The notes below the pieces were generated by a model. That model was not told the origin of the DNA. It ran no database searches and saw nothing but the letters and a program-made list of their open reading frames with translations. The translations under genes and the position numbers were made by a program. 64,000 nucleotides of DNA from Acanthosepion esculentum (taxonomy: Eukaryota; Mollusca; Cephalopoda; Sepiida; Sepiidae): positions 62,314,754 to 62,378,753 of the forward strand of contig OZ038488.1 in NCBI GenBank assembly GCA_964036315.1, given 5' to 3'. Of the stretch, positions 23,150 to 35,010 are shown one piece after another. Position 1 is the first letter of the stretch, and every line of letters starts with the position of its first letter.

Positions 23150-23820
23150 AAATAAACTACTCTTTGCCTGAAAATCTTGATTTCTAGCTAATTCGTTAAT
23201 TCATGGGCCTATGAAAAGTTACCCCACATCCTTCATTTTTACGGGACTTTTGACCGTTTGACTATCAGGTATATCGTATTTCAGAAATGCGATGAATTTC
23301 CGACAACGTGCTTGGATTTTTATTAGATTTTTTTTTCATTTACTCGTCCTTAATCATAATTTGTTCTCTTCGATTTTACACGCAGATAGTTGCAATGAGC
23401 ACTGATTGTAACGATCACAATATATTTCAAGATACCTATTGTCGTTATATTATTCTGTTGAGAATGCTTCTAATATACAGCGTACAGTCATAATAATTTT
23501 CTCTAGCTTATTATCTAGAAGATCGCTCCACAAAAATTCACCTTACAGCAGGTGTCCATTTCTTGACATATAATAAGTATTTTCTGTCATATTTTCCATT
23601 ATAGCAGAACACAGCATGAACCGACGTCTCTTTGCTAATGATCAATGAAACTAGTCCACTAACATTCGCTCCCGGGAAGCTGAACGTTTTAACGATTTAT
23701 TAAGCCCTGTCTGTCACATTAACATAAGATCTATTATCCAGCGAAGTGCCAAGCAAACCAATTCATTAACCACGTCTCTAAACTATGTCCACAATTAATA
23801 TTTTTCTAAAGTTTAAAAAT
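23150..23820. repeat. dispersed segment A-B, copy 1
   Basis: Segment A (23150-23390, marked by TTTGCCTGAAAATCTTGATT) and segment B (23390-23820, marked by ATTTCAAGATACCTATTGTC and TTACAGCAGGTGTCCATTTC) recur in the same order at 57050-57715. Segment B recurs again at 56310-56830. Segment B ends in a SINE-A copy here and after the first B copy at 56.8 kb. It has no coding capacity that I recognise. Confidence 0.8.
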
Positions 23821-23859
23821 TTCTAAAGTTTTAATATGTGATGTTCTGTATGGCAGTGA

Positions 23860-24170
23860 TCTCCACAAATAGGATGAGGAGAATTAAGGCATCCATGTTT
23901 ATACTAGTCAGCCATGACAAGGCAATTTTTTTTCCTGCAGTAGGTTGATATTTCTTTCTGCGGTTGACAATTTGCAATCTATAGAACCCACTCTGTCCTG
24001 CTATTTATCCACAGCTGGGGGCGGGGCGAGAAGCGGAGTATTCATATCTTTCTCAAGTGTACTAGCACGTATGTAACTAGAATAATGTAACTTCAGTCAG
24101 TATCTTCAAGCATACTGTGATTCGACTGGAATTCGAACTCGGCGCTGTCCATTACTCCACCTTGTCTCCT
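23860..24170 (-). mobile_element. SINE-A copy (minus) attached to segment A-B
   Basis: In reverse: a tRNA-like head ending near 24165, the body around TTATCCACAGCTGGGG, and the central block near 23930-23975 (CTGCAGTAGGTTGATATTTC). The equivalent SINE at 56870-57050 sits at the same place relative to segment B, so the insertion predates duplication. Confidence 0.7.
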
Positions 24171-24171
24171 A

Positions 24172-24630
24172 CAGTTATACTAACAAAATCTAATTCGATC
24201 TCATATTTTAAGGTCCTTAATTAAGATTTAAACGTGCTTTGATTTAAATCTATAAGAAGCTTATTTCAATTTATGAATATTTTAACTAAGATATATAAGT
24301 ATTCAATTAAGTTTTATAAAGCTAAGCAGAGTAATAAGAAAAAGGAAAATTTCGCAAAGAAATGAATACAAAACTGCTGTTATATCTGTACTCCGGTAGA
24401 ATAATAAGAGCTGAACGATCTTCTCAAAGATGAAGAGGAGACTCGAAACAACATAAATGTGGTTCTACAGAAGGATACTGAGGATACCGTGAAATGAACC
24501 TGTGAGCAACGATAAAATTTTAGAGAAAATGGAAACAAAGATGAAACTAATACTCAACATGAAAAAGAGACAGTTGAGGTTTCTGTGTCATGCAATGAGG
24601 AAGGAGGGCTTGAAAAATCTTACAGATATC
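24172..24630 (+). pseudogene. LINE-R fragment (plus half of an inverted pair)
   Basis: Paralogous to 10265-10700 from the flanking CTAATTCGATCTCATATTTT onward. In broken frames it reads ISSKMKRRLETT, WFYRRILRIP and MRKEGLKNL. It stops abruptly near 24630, where an opposite-orientation fragment of the same family begins. No palm or endonuclease is present. Confidence 0.68.
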
Positions 24631-25245
24631 ACATAAGATTTCAGTTCTCTTTTTTTCCAAAGATGTTTTTATATTTCTTAATACTCTGCTTAGCTTTTGG
24701 AAATCATCTTTGGCTATCCCAATGTGCCTTCGGATTTCCGTGTCGCAGTTTCTATCCTGTGTTAAAACACCGGACATTTAATCTTTTGTACTTGGTTAAT
24801 TTTTATATTTTCGATCTGTAATTTGCATTTTGGGCTCATCGGCTCAACAACCATGCATTCTGTTTTCGCTGGAAACAAATCAAAATGTACTGAACTGGGG
24901 AAGATTTTCAGATTTTCCAAGTCACCTTTTCCTCCTTATGTGCACCAGGAACCACAACTGTCTCTTCATGACGTTAATTATTAGTTTAATTTTTGTTTCC
25001 ATTATCTCCAAAATTCGTTGTTGCTCACACGTTCGGTTCACGTTCATCTCTTCATCTTTGATGACATCCTCTACCACTCACTGACATACAGAAGTACAGA
25101 TATCACGTAACATTTTAGTACTCTTTTCCTTGTTTCTGGCAGAATTTTTAAATTTCTTAGTAATCTACTTAGCATTTGAAATACTTCCTTGGTATCCCAA
25201 TACGCCTTCGGATTTCCGTGTCCCATTTTATGTGCTATTTCATAA
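24631..25245 (-). pseudogene. LINE-R fragments (minus half of an inverted pair)
   Basis: The minus strand reads QDRNCDTEIRRHIGIAKDD then FQKLSRVLRNIKTSLEKK (24640-24750). The section 24900-25080 gives CEQQRILEIMETKIKLI and MKRQLWFLVHIRRKR. The 25090-25225 section repeats the GYQGSISNAK and FKNSARNKEKS portion. Two overlapping truncated copies therefore lie in tandem on this strand. It is non-functional. Confidence 0.62.
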
Positions 25246-25589
25246 TTCTAGCTGGAAATTTGAATATATTTGGGGATAGTTTCTAAAGGTAACTTGATCG
25301 ATTTTTCATAAACCTTGTACACTTCGCATTTACTAAATTTCGGATTTTCAGGAGGATACCTTTATTGGGTTACATCCAGAACTGATTTACGCAGAAAGCA
25401 TAATACACTAAAATAATGAAAAAAAAAAAGTAATATATTTAAATAACAAAACATAATCCAATCGTCATATTCTTTTTCGAAGACCAGAATTTCTTTCAAT
25501 CATTAGTTGTGCAAAATATTTTTATCTCGATAAAATCGATTTAATTTATATTTTATCAATCGAGTAATGCCAGGAATTCCTATAACAAA
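25246..25589. other. unannotated DNA
   Basis: Nothing recognised. Confidence 0.45.
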
Positions 25590-25614
25590 TATATATATAT
25601 ACATATATATATAC

Positions 25615-25645
<31 letters not shown>

Positions 25646-25650
25646 CATAC

Positions 25651-25681
<31 letters not shown>

Positions 25682-25788
25682 CATACATATATATACATAT
25701 ATATATACATATATATATATATGTATATATATATATTTATATGTACATATATATATTTATATGTACATAGATATATATGTATTTATAT

Positions 25789-25873
<85 letters not shown>

Positions 25874-25900
25874 TATATATATATATAGAGAGAGAGAGAT
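25590..25900. repeat. imperfect (TA)n with periodic TATACATA and (GA)n end
   Basis: TA repeats interrupted at short intervals by ACATA and GTATA, giving a higher-order period of about 26-40 bp, then a pure TA stretch and GAGAGAGAGA at 25888. All overlapping frames are artefacts. Confidence 0.93.
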
Positions 25901-26420
25901 CTTTCTTACATTTCTCTCTCACCCTTGCTTCTCACTCCCACGCATAAACTTTCACTGATTTTTTTAAAACAGGTAGATATATTTTATGTTTTCTTTTTGA
26001 ATTTGTAGGTCTGATGAATTGGATTACCTTACCAATGTAATAAATTATAACCATGGAATATTATTGCTTGAGACTTTTCTATTATATTCTTGTTCTGTCT
26101 TGTATATAGAGCTCTACTTGGAGCTTATCCTCTTGGAAATATATATGTACTGACTATTGACCACTAATATCATGAATATATATATATATATTTATATATA
26201 TATATATGTTGCCATATGTGCATGATGAATTGGAAACCATGAAACTTTAAGTTGCGCTACAAACGTAGGTATATGTGTATTTATTATTATATACTTCAAT
26301 GAGCACTGTTTTGTTTGCACCATGAATTAAATTAAATAAATATTTATTTGCATATCTGTGTATGCACGCTAACGCAAGCAGATATAATTACTCATATCTC
26401 GATATTTAGTTTATATTCAC

Positions 26421-26423
<3 letters not shown>
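25901..26423. other. unannotated DNA with small TA tract
   Basis: Contains a short interrupted TA tract at 26178-26208. No gene. Confidence 0.45.
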
Positions 26424-26495
<72 letters not shown>

Positions 26496-26515
26496 GAAAG
26501 AGAGGGAGAGAGAGA
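26424..26515. repeat. (TA)n-(GA)n microsatellite
   Basis: TA tract to 26492 followed by GAGGAAAGAGAGGGAGAGAG. Confidence 0.95.
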
Positions 26516-26546
26516 GTGGTATCTTTTTATTTTTTTATTTTAATCA

Positions 26547-27300
26547 TTTCGCCCCAAGCAAAACGGTAATGCCACCAGTACGTGCACATGGGTTTACAAG
26601 TATTGAAAGTGAAAAAGAAGACTGAGAATAATGAGGACTGAGGAAAGGACAAAAAATGAACAGTATTCACGAACACCGAAGATGGCGATTGATACTGCAT
26701 TTAATATTTTGAAGATTGCAGTAATCCGCGAAGTACGTAAACGGAAGAGAGCTCCACAGGAAAGGCGTACGACAAAAGAAACTGCTGGAGTAGAAGTGGC
26801 CGTTGCATTTCGGCATTTCAACAGTAAACTGGTGAGACGTAGATGCCAATCTAGACGCACGTTCCAATTCATGTAGTCGTGGAACCATGAAAAAATTTCG
26901 TCAGGGCAATTGCCATGAAAATAATTGTGAAAAATACATACTGAAGCCACGTCACGTCGTTGAGAAAGTGACTGAAGTCGAGATGCCAAGTCAGGATTGA
27001 TTATATTGTAGATTCCTCTTTGGATTTTTTCAAGAAGCTCGAGATGAATAGAAGGTGAGACAGACCAGATATGACAACAGTATTCAATGCACGGACGAAT
27101 GGTAGATTTGTAAATGTGCATGATGGATTTTGACGAGGAAAAATCTCCGATACAACACAGTGACCCAAATTTCCTTGCAGTAGATTGATTCGATATAGTA
27201 TCTCTACTTCAAGTCAATTGAAAACGTGAGGCCAAGAAAGCGTAATGTGTTGCTCTCCTAGAGTCTAGCGGCATCCATGCTGATGGCAAGCATAAAAGGT
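26547..27300 (-). pseudogene. LINE-J 3' fragment (RT thumb/C-terminal region and 3' UTR)
   Basis: On the minus strand 27121-26594 reads IYKSTIRPCIEYCCHIWS, then LELLEKIQRGIYNIINPDLA, then SQRRDVASVCIFHNYFHGN. A frame shift leads to FHDYMNWNVRL or, in the other frame, VPRLHELERASRLAS, then FLWSSLPFTYFADYCNLQ and INRHLRCS. This is the region C-terminal to the RT palm of a jockey/CR1-like element. Upstream remnants (LRFLGLTFSIDLK) extend to about 27300. The 3' UTR reaches 26547 (the complement of TTTCGCCCCAAGCAAAACGG). The palm and endonuclease are missing, as expected for 5' truncation. Confidence 0.78.
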
Positions 27301-28439
27301 TCTCTGTGATGGCTAAATGAAAGCATGGATATCTATCTGTAACTTTCAATAATTTCTGTTCATATTATTACTGATGCACATAAACTGCTATATACTAACG
27401 TTTCTCCATTTACTTAATTTTTATTTTCTTAATCGTTACATGGTATATAATTTTAAATGCAAACAATAAGGCTTCATATTCTTGTAGTTTTTTCTGAGGC
27501 TGAGTAAGTTTTCTTCAATCGAGGTACAGTGAGTTTTAATGTATTTTGTAAAATGATTCTTTCACCCTAGACATATAACGCTCTTTCTCATTACTGTGAG
27601 GGTGATGTAATCATATAGCGCACGTGATATAATTTTTCTTTCTTTCGATGTGCTATGGCTATTCAAGTCGTGGGTAGGTCTGAAGGTTCACAGATTTCTC
27701 TCGTTTTCAGCAATAGTTTTTTTGGTCTTTGCTCTTCTTTATTTTTGTATATTCCTGGTTATTTTTGCCGTTCTTAAGAGGCTACCTTATTTTTCAAATG
27801 TTCCACTGGTTAATCAACGTCAGTGTTCTTTATCATTGTCTCTTTTCTGTCAGTCTATGTAGCAAATGCACCAATGTCAAATAAGATGAGTATGACTTTT
27901 TCAACTTCCGAAGCTTTTTAAAGAGTCACATTTCTCTTCTTTTTGCTGTATGCTTTTATCAAAATAACACGGTGGATCAATGATTAACACTTCTTCTTCT
28001 ATTGTATCTTCGACCAGTACGTGCGGTATTTTGTATTCCACTTTCTAATCTGTTTGTATTGAAAAATCTCACAAAATATCATAGGCACTTTTGGTTGTTG
28101 TTGTCGTTGTCGGATTTATCGTACTGTTGTGTCGGAAACCTACCACCCCTCTTGAAGATGAACTTGTCTGCGTCTGTGAACAAAGACTTTAAATAGTGGC
28201 ATGTCAGTTGACATGAGGAGACAGGGAGACAGAGAAGTTCTTGTCTGAGCTAGTTATTGACTACTCAGGCGATTTCTGTACCTTTTTACCAACCTATTAA
28301 AACACTTTTTATTGCTACGTGTTATTTGGCGTTTGTCTCTACTAACCCCAAATCAACATCATAGCACGTACCAATGTAAAATGCTATCATTACTTCAATA
28401 TACTCTTCCCTAGACCATTTATTTATTGTTCTTTTTGTG
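27301..28439. other. unannotated DNA
   Basis: Pyrimidine-rich patches (27640-27870) give short hydrophobic frames with no family signature. No gene supported. Confidence 0.45.
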
Positions 28440-28655
28440 GGATTTCTTTTAATGAATACAGAGGGCCTCTGTGAAGAGTGTTCTCAGTGTGGTTTTCATC
28501 TAGTTCTCGTTGGGTAGAGTTTGCTCCAGTTGCAGACTTTTCGATCCCAGTCTGGTTCCTCACTGGGGATCGCGTGACGACCGATGCGGTTTAGCAATAT
28601 TTTTCTTGTGCCACATCTAAGTTACGTTTGCAAAATCACTATCTATACCATTGTG
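28440..28655 (+). mobile_element. SINE-B-related copy
   Basis: It ends in the SINE-B tail (CTTGTGCCACATCTAAGTTA, then GCAAAATCAC). The 5' part (GTTGGGTAGAGTTTGCTCCA ... TTCGATCCCAGTCTGG) differs from the usual SINE-B head but has a B-box-like TTCGATCCC, so it may be a sub-family with another tRNA-like head. Confidence 0.5.
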
Positions 28656-28691
28656 GGCCATCATGTTCATGGGACCAGGCCTCTTCCTGCT

Positions 28692-28695
28692 ATCA

Positions 28696-28735
<40 letters not shown>
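28692..28735. repeat. (ATT)n microsatellite
   Basis: Fourteen or so ATT units. The poly-Ile and poly-Leu frames are artefacts. Confidence 0.95.
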
Positions 28736-30104
28736 GGATTTGTATGCCCACACCTGTTGCCTATGGGTCACTGATACTTTTTAGTATCTCGGTAGACGAC
28801 AGCAGCGCCCTGATCAGCACAGTTTTCCGTTCTTCTTCGCCATTCCAGTTCATACAATTTCGATTGCAATGTTTTCACCAAAACTCTAAATGCATAAAAT
28901 GCTATTAGTCATATTCAATATCTTCCTCACCTCTCAAGAAATCTCTTGTTCCTATCACTAATTTCTTTTCCTCTCCTAAATGTTAACTCTCTTACCGGTG
29001 AGATTCATGGCGGTGAAGTTCCACAAATGGAATATTTCACCGGTAGAAAGAAAGAAATATCGACATTTGTCTGTTTACATTTTAATATTATGGCAGAGTT
29101 CTTGTCACCAATTCTCGTTCCTCATTGTGGACATGGGAGCTTCTTCCTTTTTTATATTCATGTCTAAGTCCAACTTTTATGGCATTCACAGAAATAACGT
29201 TTATAAATACTATGGTCTTCTTCAATATACATAGCATTCATTTATATTTAAATCAGGTGAATGTATTCTTCAATAAACTTCTTGTCTTAGGGATAAAGCT
29301 CATTATTCCACAGATTCTCGACCAATTCTTCACTTTTAGTGTGCATGAGGAAGTGTTTGTTGAAAATGAAATCTCCTGAATGACATTTTCTTCGGTATTG
29401 TATCCTATCTTTCTTGCTGACAAGAAACTTTAATATTTAATTCTGCACGAAGGAATGTATGGCACGAGATATGTTTAATGTGGGAGCATTTGCATGTGAG
29501 TGTATTCAGAAGCTTCTCATTCTCCCTTTCTTTTGTCGAAGATTTGAGGTCCTGTCCTGGAAATTCAGTGTACAAATCGTTTCTGGCCCTAGCTGGGAAA
29601 TGTCTCAGAAAACATGTTTTGGGATTTACTCACGTTTATAAGAGGTCAAATATAACACAAAGTCGGTTTAAAGTGGCCTTCACATATGCACAGATAGGTG
29701 GTGATAAAGAAACTATTCCTCAAAGGCATCAGGGAAGCCAAGAATCTCTCAAAGGCGAGGTGTTAATCTGGAATTGCAAGGCAATACGTGGGTAAATAGG
29801 AAATAATATCAGATTTAATATGAGGCGCCTACACGTCGGCTTTCCCGATACCTGCAGTGAAAAGACGCCAGCTTCTCTACCGGCTTTATTGCCAGCTTTA
29901 TTGCCATGTGACGTTCTGCTATGGAATTCCTCGTCTTAATGTATATTTGCTTCAATTCTTTGCCCTTTCCTGTTTAAAGAAGAGACACGTCTGATACTAA
30001 CTAAAAAGAACAAAGTTTGGTTTAATGCTGGATTCTATATATATATATATACTTACTAGTAGACGATGGAATAACTAATTCTTTGCGTTCAGTGATACTA
30101 AGGC
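28736..30104. other. unannotated DNA
   Basis: No gene recognised. An inverted repeat at 28994-29046 brackets a 34-bp centre (TACCGGTGA ... TTCACCGGTA). A frame of 105 codons at 29478-29795 has no recognised domain. Confidence 0.45.
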
Positions 30105-30640
30105 AATGCAAGAGTCTCGTGGTCTCGGATCTATGATACAGTCTCACCACTCTACTAAATCTCAATTTACATAACGTAGTATTCGTATAAAATACAAATT
30201 TTATTGTAAGCTAATTATGTACAATAATAGATTATATGGAATATAGGTGAACAATCCAACTAGAAAAATTGAAAATAAATACACTACAAATTAGAGAGAT
30301 ATGTCATAATAGATCATTTCATCTTAAATATATCAACAATGTCTTGCGGCAATTTTCATTTCCAAGGCCGGTGTAAGGGTCTGGTGAGTCCCCACCGAAT
30401 CTATAATACGGTGTCCCCAAATCTAATACATCTCAATTTCCAAGGTAGCATTAATATAATAAAATACAAATTTTATTGTAACCTATTATGTACAGTAATG
30501 CATCATATGCAATATTAATGAACATTTCAACTAGAAAAATTGAAAATAAATACAATGTCTCCAAATACAAAATAAAACATTGCCATAATAGATCATTCCA
30601 TCTTAAATCAACAATGTTTTGCGACAGTTGATAACATCAA
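30105..30640. repeat. ~265-bp tandem duplication, two copies
   Basis: Copy 1 (30105-30360) and copy 2 (30370-30640) share AAAATACAAATTTTATTGTA, AACTAGAAAAATTGAAAATA and CATAATAGATCATT(T/C)CATCT, in order and at matching spacing, with scattered substitutions and small indels. The preceding GGTCTCGGATCTATGATACA and CCCACCGAATCTATAATACG also correspond. The repeat family is unknown. Confidence 0.85.
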
Positions 30641-31862
30641 CTTCAGATGTTTCTTGTTAAATAGTTGAATAATTTAACACATTGGCCATTATAGATAAAA
30701 AAATCAGTGTATTTCATATTGTGTTTTTCGAGACACATGAGCCAAATTCTCGGATTTGAACAAATAAACCACCCCAGAATTATACCAAAATCCGCGAAAA
30801 CTTTTCAGCCTGTGCTTATTTTACTTGGTAATGTATATAAATGTAGGTAGAAAAAAGCAATTAATAATAAGACAGAAAAGGTGTAAAAAGCACTGCGGTG
30901 TGCCCCCAATCAGTCTTGCACCCGGTTGGGAGTTTCGGTGGTAGTAAGTACCGGCTCTCAGTGATGCAAATGCATCAAAACGAGCAGTTGGGTTTTACTG
31001 AAGGAATTAGATTATTTTCATGATTCTTGAAAATACGCACATGATACGATCCCAAATGAAGGCTGAATAACGTTTAAATTAGACTTAAGCTTCACTGTTT
31101 AGTGTTAATCTTTATTTTCGTATTTTAAATGCAATATTATTTTCCCTAGAAACGACATGTCTATTATTCGCATTTCCAGTTTATCATCGTGAAGATAATA
31201 TTGAAAAGAAATATTACTTTAGAGAAACCTGAACTGCTAAAGAAGTGAATATAATTATCCGAGTCAGAACAGTCTAAGTACAGGAGAGAGCTCAAATGCG
31301 ATGAAAGTATAAAGCAAGGACAAAAAAATATATATAAAGAAACGTAAAGAGAAATATTTTGTTAAAAAGGGAATTGATTAAAAAGAAAGAGAAAACAAGG
31401 GGAAAATCACTTCATATTTTATCATGGCCATAAATACGGAAATTGGAAACTGATAACAAGTAGTAAAGGAAGAATAAAAGAGAAAAAACTCCAAGACAAA
31501 CAAAAATACTCGACTGATGGAAAATATATTAACTTTCATTTGTAAGCGTGTGGATTCACTTAAAGAAGATTTATACAAAGTAAGGAAAAGCCGAATAACA
31601 AATTTAATCGTCGGGAAAAAATGCAAAACCTAGAAAACGATATATGATAACTGCTATTTCCAGAAATTAGAACTCTGTTACCAAGTACAGACTGACGCGA
31701 GATATAGTACCCAGCCATTTTGAACATCTCGAGAACCGTTTGCGTTGCCTTGATATAATGCTACGTAACAGATATTGTCCTGTGTGGTTATTTCGCCGTC
31801 AGTGAGACGACACTAAGAAAACAGCCCCGCTGACACGAAAAGGTTTTTGCAATGTTGCACTT
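30641..31862. other. unannotated DNA
   Basis: No supported feature. Confidence 0.5.
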
Positions 31863-32100
31863 GATGTGCGGTTAGTGTAATGGATAACGGTTCTGAATGA
31901 GAAAGCGTAGAGCCGAGTTCGAATCCCAGTTGAGTTCGTTATACTCACATGCACAAATACCCTTAGAAATGATACAAATTTGTCTCTTCTCTCGCCCAAG
32001 TTATGGAATGAGAAATTGGATAGCCGAGTTCAAATACTAGTTCGGTTCGTTATATTCACTTATGCGCAAATAGCCTTGGAAAGGGCATGAATCTTGTACT
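31863..32100 (+). mobile_element. two tandem SINE-A heads
   Basis: First head: GTGTAATGGATAACGGTTCT with GAGCCGAGTTCGAATCCC (near 31910-31927). A second follows at about 32000 (GGATAGCCGAGTTCAAATAC, then TTCACTTATGCGCAAATAGCC). Both carry B-box-like elements. The second lacks its A-box half. It is a partial tandem duplication or two adjacent insertions. Confidence 0.65.
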
Positions 32101-32547
32101 TGGAAAAATCAATGTTATTCATATAACAACTGTTAATGCAAAATGGGCTTATTCGTACATTCCAAATGATAATTTGGCTATAAATAACTGACAAAAGGTT
32201 GACAAGCCGTAAAAAACTTCAACAATTTAACGTTGCAGACACATTTTATTTTATTTGGAGACTCACGTGACGTTATAAAGTCGTTATTGTAATGATACAA
32301 TCAACTAACTTCCTGCCCGTTCCTCACCCATGTCATCATAACTTTATAGTAATTTTGCGAAATACTGTAGCTGAAAAACACCGCACTGATCAAATAACGT
32401 TTGGCTAATTTTTATTCACTTAAAATATATATATAGAAGGTATAACATTTTTTCTTTTTTTGAAAACTGTGAATCACTAATTTACATGCTGAATGCTAGT
32501 TCTAAACTCTTCCTGGAATTCATAATCTATATTCGGTTATGGTAACG
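32101..32547. other. unannotated DNA
   Basis: Nothing recognised. Confidence 0.45.
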
Positions 32548-33185
32548 AATTCGCAATGTTACAGGACAGCGTATTTGCAACGTTATAAGACAACTCACTT
32601 ACAACGTTACAAAGCAATATACTAACAACGTTATAAGGTAACAAATTGATAATGTTACAAAATGAAGCATTTGCAACATTACAAGGCAACGTATTTGCAA
32701 TGTTATAAGCAACGTATTTTCAACGTCACAAGTCAACGTATTTTTAATGTTACAAGGTAGCGTATTTGCAAATTTACAAGGTAACGTATTTGCAAGTTTA
32801 TAAGGCAACGTATTTGCATCATTACAAAGCAACGTATTTGCAAAGTTACAAGACAGCGTATTTGCAATATTATAAGACAACAAATTGGTAACGTTGCAAG
32901 GCAACGTATTTGAAACGTTACAAGTCAACGTATTTGCAACATTACAAGGCAACGTATTTGGAACATTATAAGGCAACGTATTTGCAACATTACAAGGCAA
33001 CGTATTTGCAACATTACAAGGTAACGCATTTGGAACATTATAAGGCAATGAATTGGTAACGTTACAAGACAACGTATACTTGCAACTTACAATGCAATGT
33101 ATTTGCAACGTTACAAGGCAACGTATTTCCAACATTATAAGGCAAGGAATTGGTAAAGTTAGAAGGCGACGTATTTGCAACATTT
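32548..33185 (-). repeat. 24-bp minisatellite, about 26 units, open through the minus strand
   Basis: The unit is close to ACAAGGCAACGTATTTGCAA plus CATT. Because 24 is a multiple of three, the minus strand stays open for 194 codons (33183-32599) as diverged NTLPCNVA octapeptides. Unit-to-unit differences include many substitutions, and the edges (32548-32650 and 33100-33185) decay. There is no signal peptide or flanking coding sequence, so I treat it as a minisatellite. Confidence 0.88.
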
Positions 33186-33527
33186 TCTCGTCCAGCCAGG
33201 CCAGCTAACAATGGACGTCCGTGCAACTTTGAAGATACTTTCTATTTTGTTTGGGGGACATGTTGCGTCATGGCGACGTTACGGTACTGTTGCAACCAAC
33301 AATTCTCCTAACCCCAAACTGCCAATCATATCCAACGTTGTTGCAACGTTATGCTAATTTTGTAAAATGATGTAGCCAAAAAATTCCACACATATAATGC
33401 ATTCTTTTCACTTGAGTATAAAAAGCATACAATTTCTTTTCGTATTTTTTAATCATATAATCACTAACTTAGATTATGCATGTCTGTTCTAATATATTCT
33501 TGAAATTTATTTTCCATTTTCTTTGTA
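33186..33527. other. unannotated DNA
   Basis: Nothing beyond a few GCAACGTT motifs reminiscent of the adjacent minisatellite. Confidence 0.45.
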
Positions 33528-33740
33528 TCACTTTAAACGTTATTTTTTAGTGGATATTTGAGTAGAAGCTTCGTTTATTTATTAAGGAGTATATTTTCTT
33601 TATGTAATAAAATTTCTCGAATATCCAGGCCGGTAAACGAAAATGAATGAATGACAAATAAACGGAGCGTCTAATCAAATATGAGCATCCATTAAAATAA
33701 CGTTTAAAGTTATAAACATCTGTCGGATTCATTTTTAAAA
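33528..33740. mobile_element. SINE-D inverted pair (head-to-head)
   Basis: The left half (33528-33580) is the SINE-D body in reverse (ACGTTATTTTTTAGTGGATA, GAGTAGAAGCTTCGTTTATT). The right half (33605-33740) is the same body forward (TTTCTCGAATATCCAGGCCG, AACGGAGCGTCTAATCAAAT, AACGTTTAAAGTTATAAACA). The tRNA-like heads are lost, leaving a hairpin-like arrangement. Confidence 0.7.
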
Positions 33741-34120
33741 TCCATTATTTCTTTAGGAAATTGTTTTGTTTACGTTTGGATACGAAACTGAGCAAATGTG
33801 ATAATTTCGTGGAATCTATAATGAGAGCGTTTCCGCTTAAAGGCACTTTTCAGCCTAGCTTTATTGGCAAAGGTGCTTATAAGACATTATAAACAGAGCA
33901 TTGCCCTAGTTCACAATAGATTCACAAAATTGCACTGTGCAGAAATGATCACTGAGTCCGGAGAGTATGATCAATGGTAACGGAATATAAATAATTGTAC
34001 ATGTTAAGTGTCACTTAACAATGGATTTGTGCAAACTGAATGCAGGTATGGATTACTTTGCGTTACCCCAGGCCTAGCTTGCACGTCTTTGGTCGATAAG
34101 GAGTTGTGCTAAACAGAAAT
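33741..34120. other. unannotated DNA
   Basis: Nothing recognised. Confidence 0.45.
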
Positions 34121-34149
34121 CGAATAATAATGGTAATAATAATAATAAT

Positions 34150-34221
<72 letters not shown>

Positions 34222-34466
34222 AAGAAGAAGAAAAGATTAATAACAAGTAATTATAGGGAAAAAAGAGAAAGTAGATGATGATGATGAACATGAAGGAGAA
34301 ACATTTATAAATGTAAATATAGAAAACAAATAATAAAAAAGAGGAAAACAAGAAGGTGAATACGAAAAATAAAAGATTAATAACAAGAAAATATGCGAAA
34401 AAAGAAGAGGAAGTTGATCATAATAATGTTGATGAAGGAGGAGGAGAATACTAATAATAAGAAGAG

Positions 34467-34548
<82 letters not shown>

Positions 34549-35010
34549 AAGAAGAGATTAGTAAAAAGGAAATATAGGAAAAATATAATAATATAATAAT
34601 AGCAATTAGAAGAAGGGGGAGAGGGAGAAGAAGACGAAAAAGAAGATGAATATGAAGAATAAAAGGTTAATAACAAGTAAAATTAGGGAAGAAGAAGAAG
34701 AAGAAGAAGAAGAAGAAGAAGAAGAAGAAGAAGAAGAAGAAGAAGCAGAAGAAGAAGAAGAAGAAGATGATGAGAATGAGGAGGAGGAAGCAGGAAAGGT
34801 TAATAAAAAGTAATTATAGGAAAAATAGAGGACAAATGATACTACGAAGAAATAGAAGAAGAAGTAAAAGAAGAAGAAAAAAGATGAAGAACATGTAGAA
34901 TAAAAGATTAATAGCAAGTAAATATAAGAAAAAGAAAACAGGAAGTAGATGAAAAGATTAATAAAAAGTAAATATAGGAAAAATAGAAGAAAGAAATCAT
35001 TATAAGAAGA
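34121..35010. repeat. higher-order repeat of AAT/AAG triplet arrays joined by a conserved linker
   Basis: AAT arrays (34130-34192, 34468-34520) and AAG arrays (34193-34232, 34520-34555, 34690-34765) alternate. A linker resembling AAAGATTAATAACAAGTAAA TATAGG recurs near 34233, 34373, 34555, 34665, 34797, 34907 and 34953. The repeated linker shows that this is a tandem array of larger units, not independent triplet expansions. Poly-Ser, Tyr, Leu, Phe and Asn frames are artefacts. Confidence 0.85.

Noticed and set aside
29478..29795. 105-codon frame as a possible host exon
   Set aside because: No recognised domain and overlapping frames of similar quality; no splice signals I would trust.
32599..33183. 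Repetitive secreted or structural protein of octapeptide repeats
   Set aside because: No signal peptide, start context or flanking coding sequence; better explained as a 24-bp minisatellite. Kept as a finding only for a selection test.
32548..33185. CRISPR-like regular repeat array
   Set aside because: Units are directly contiguous and diverged with no unique spacers, and the window is eukaryotic.
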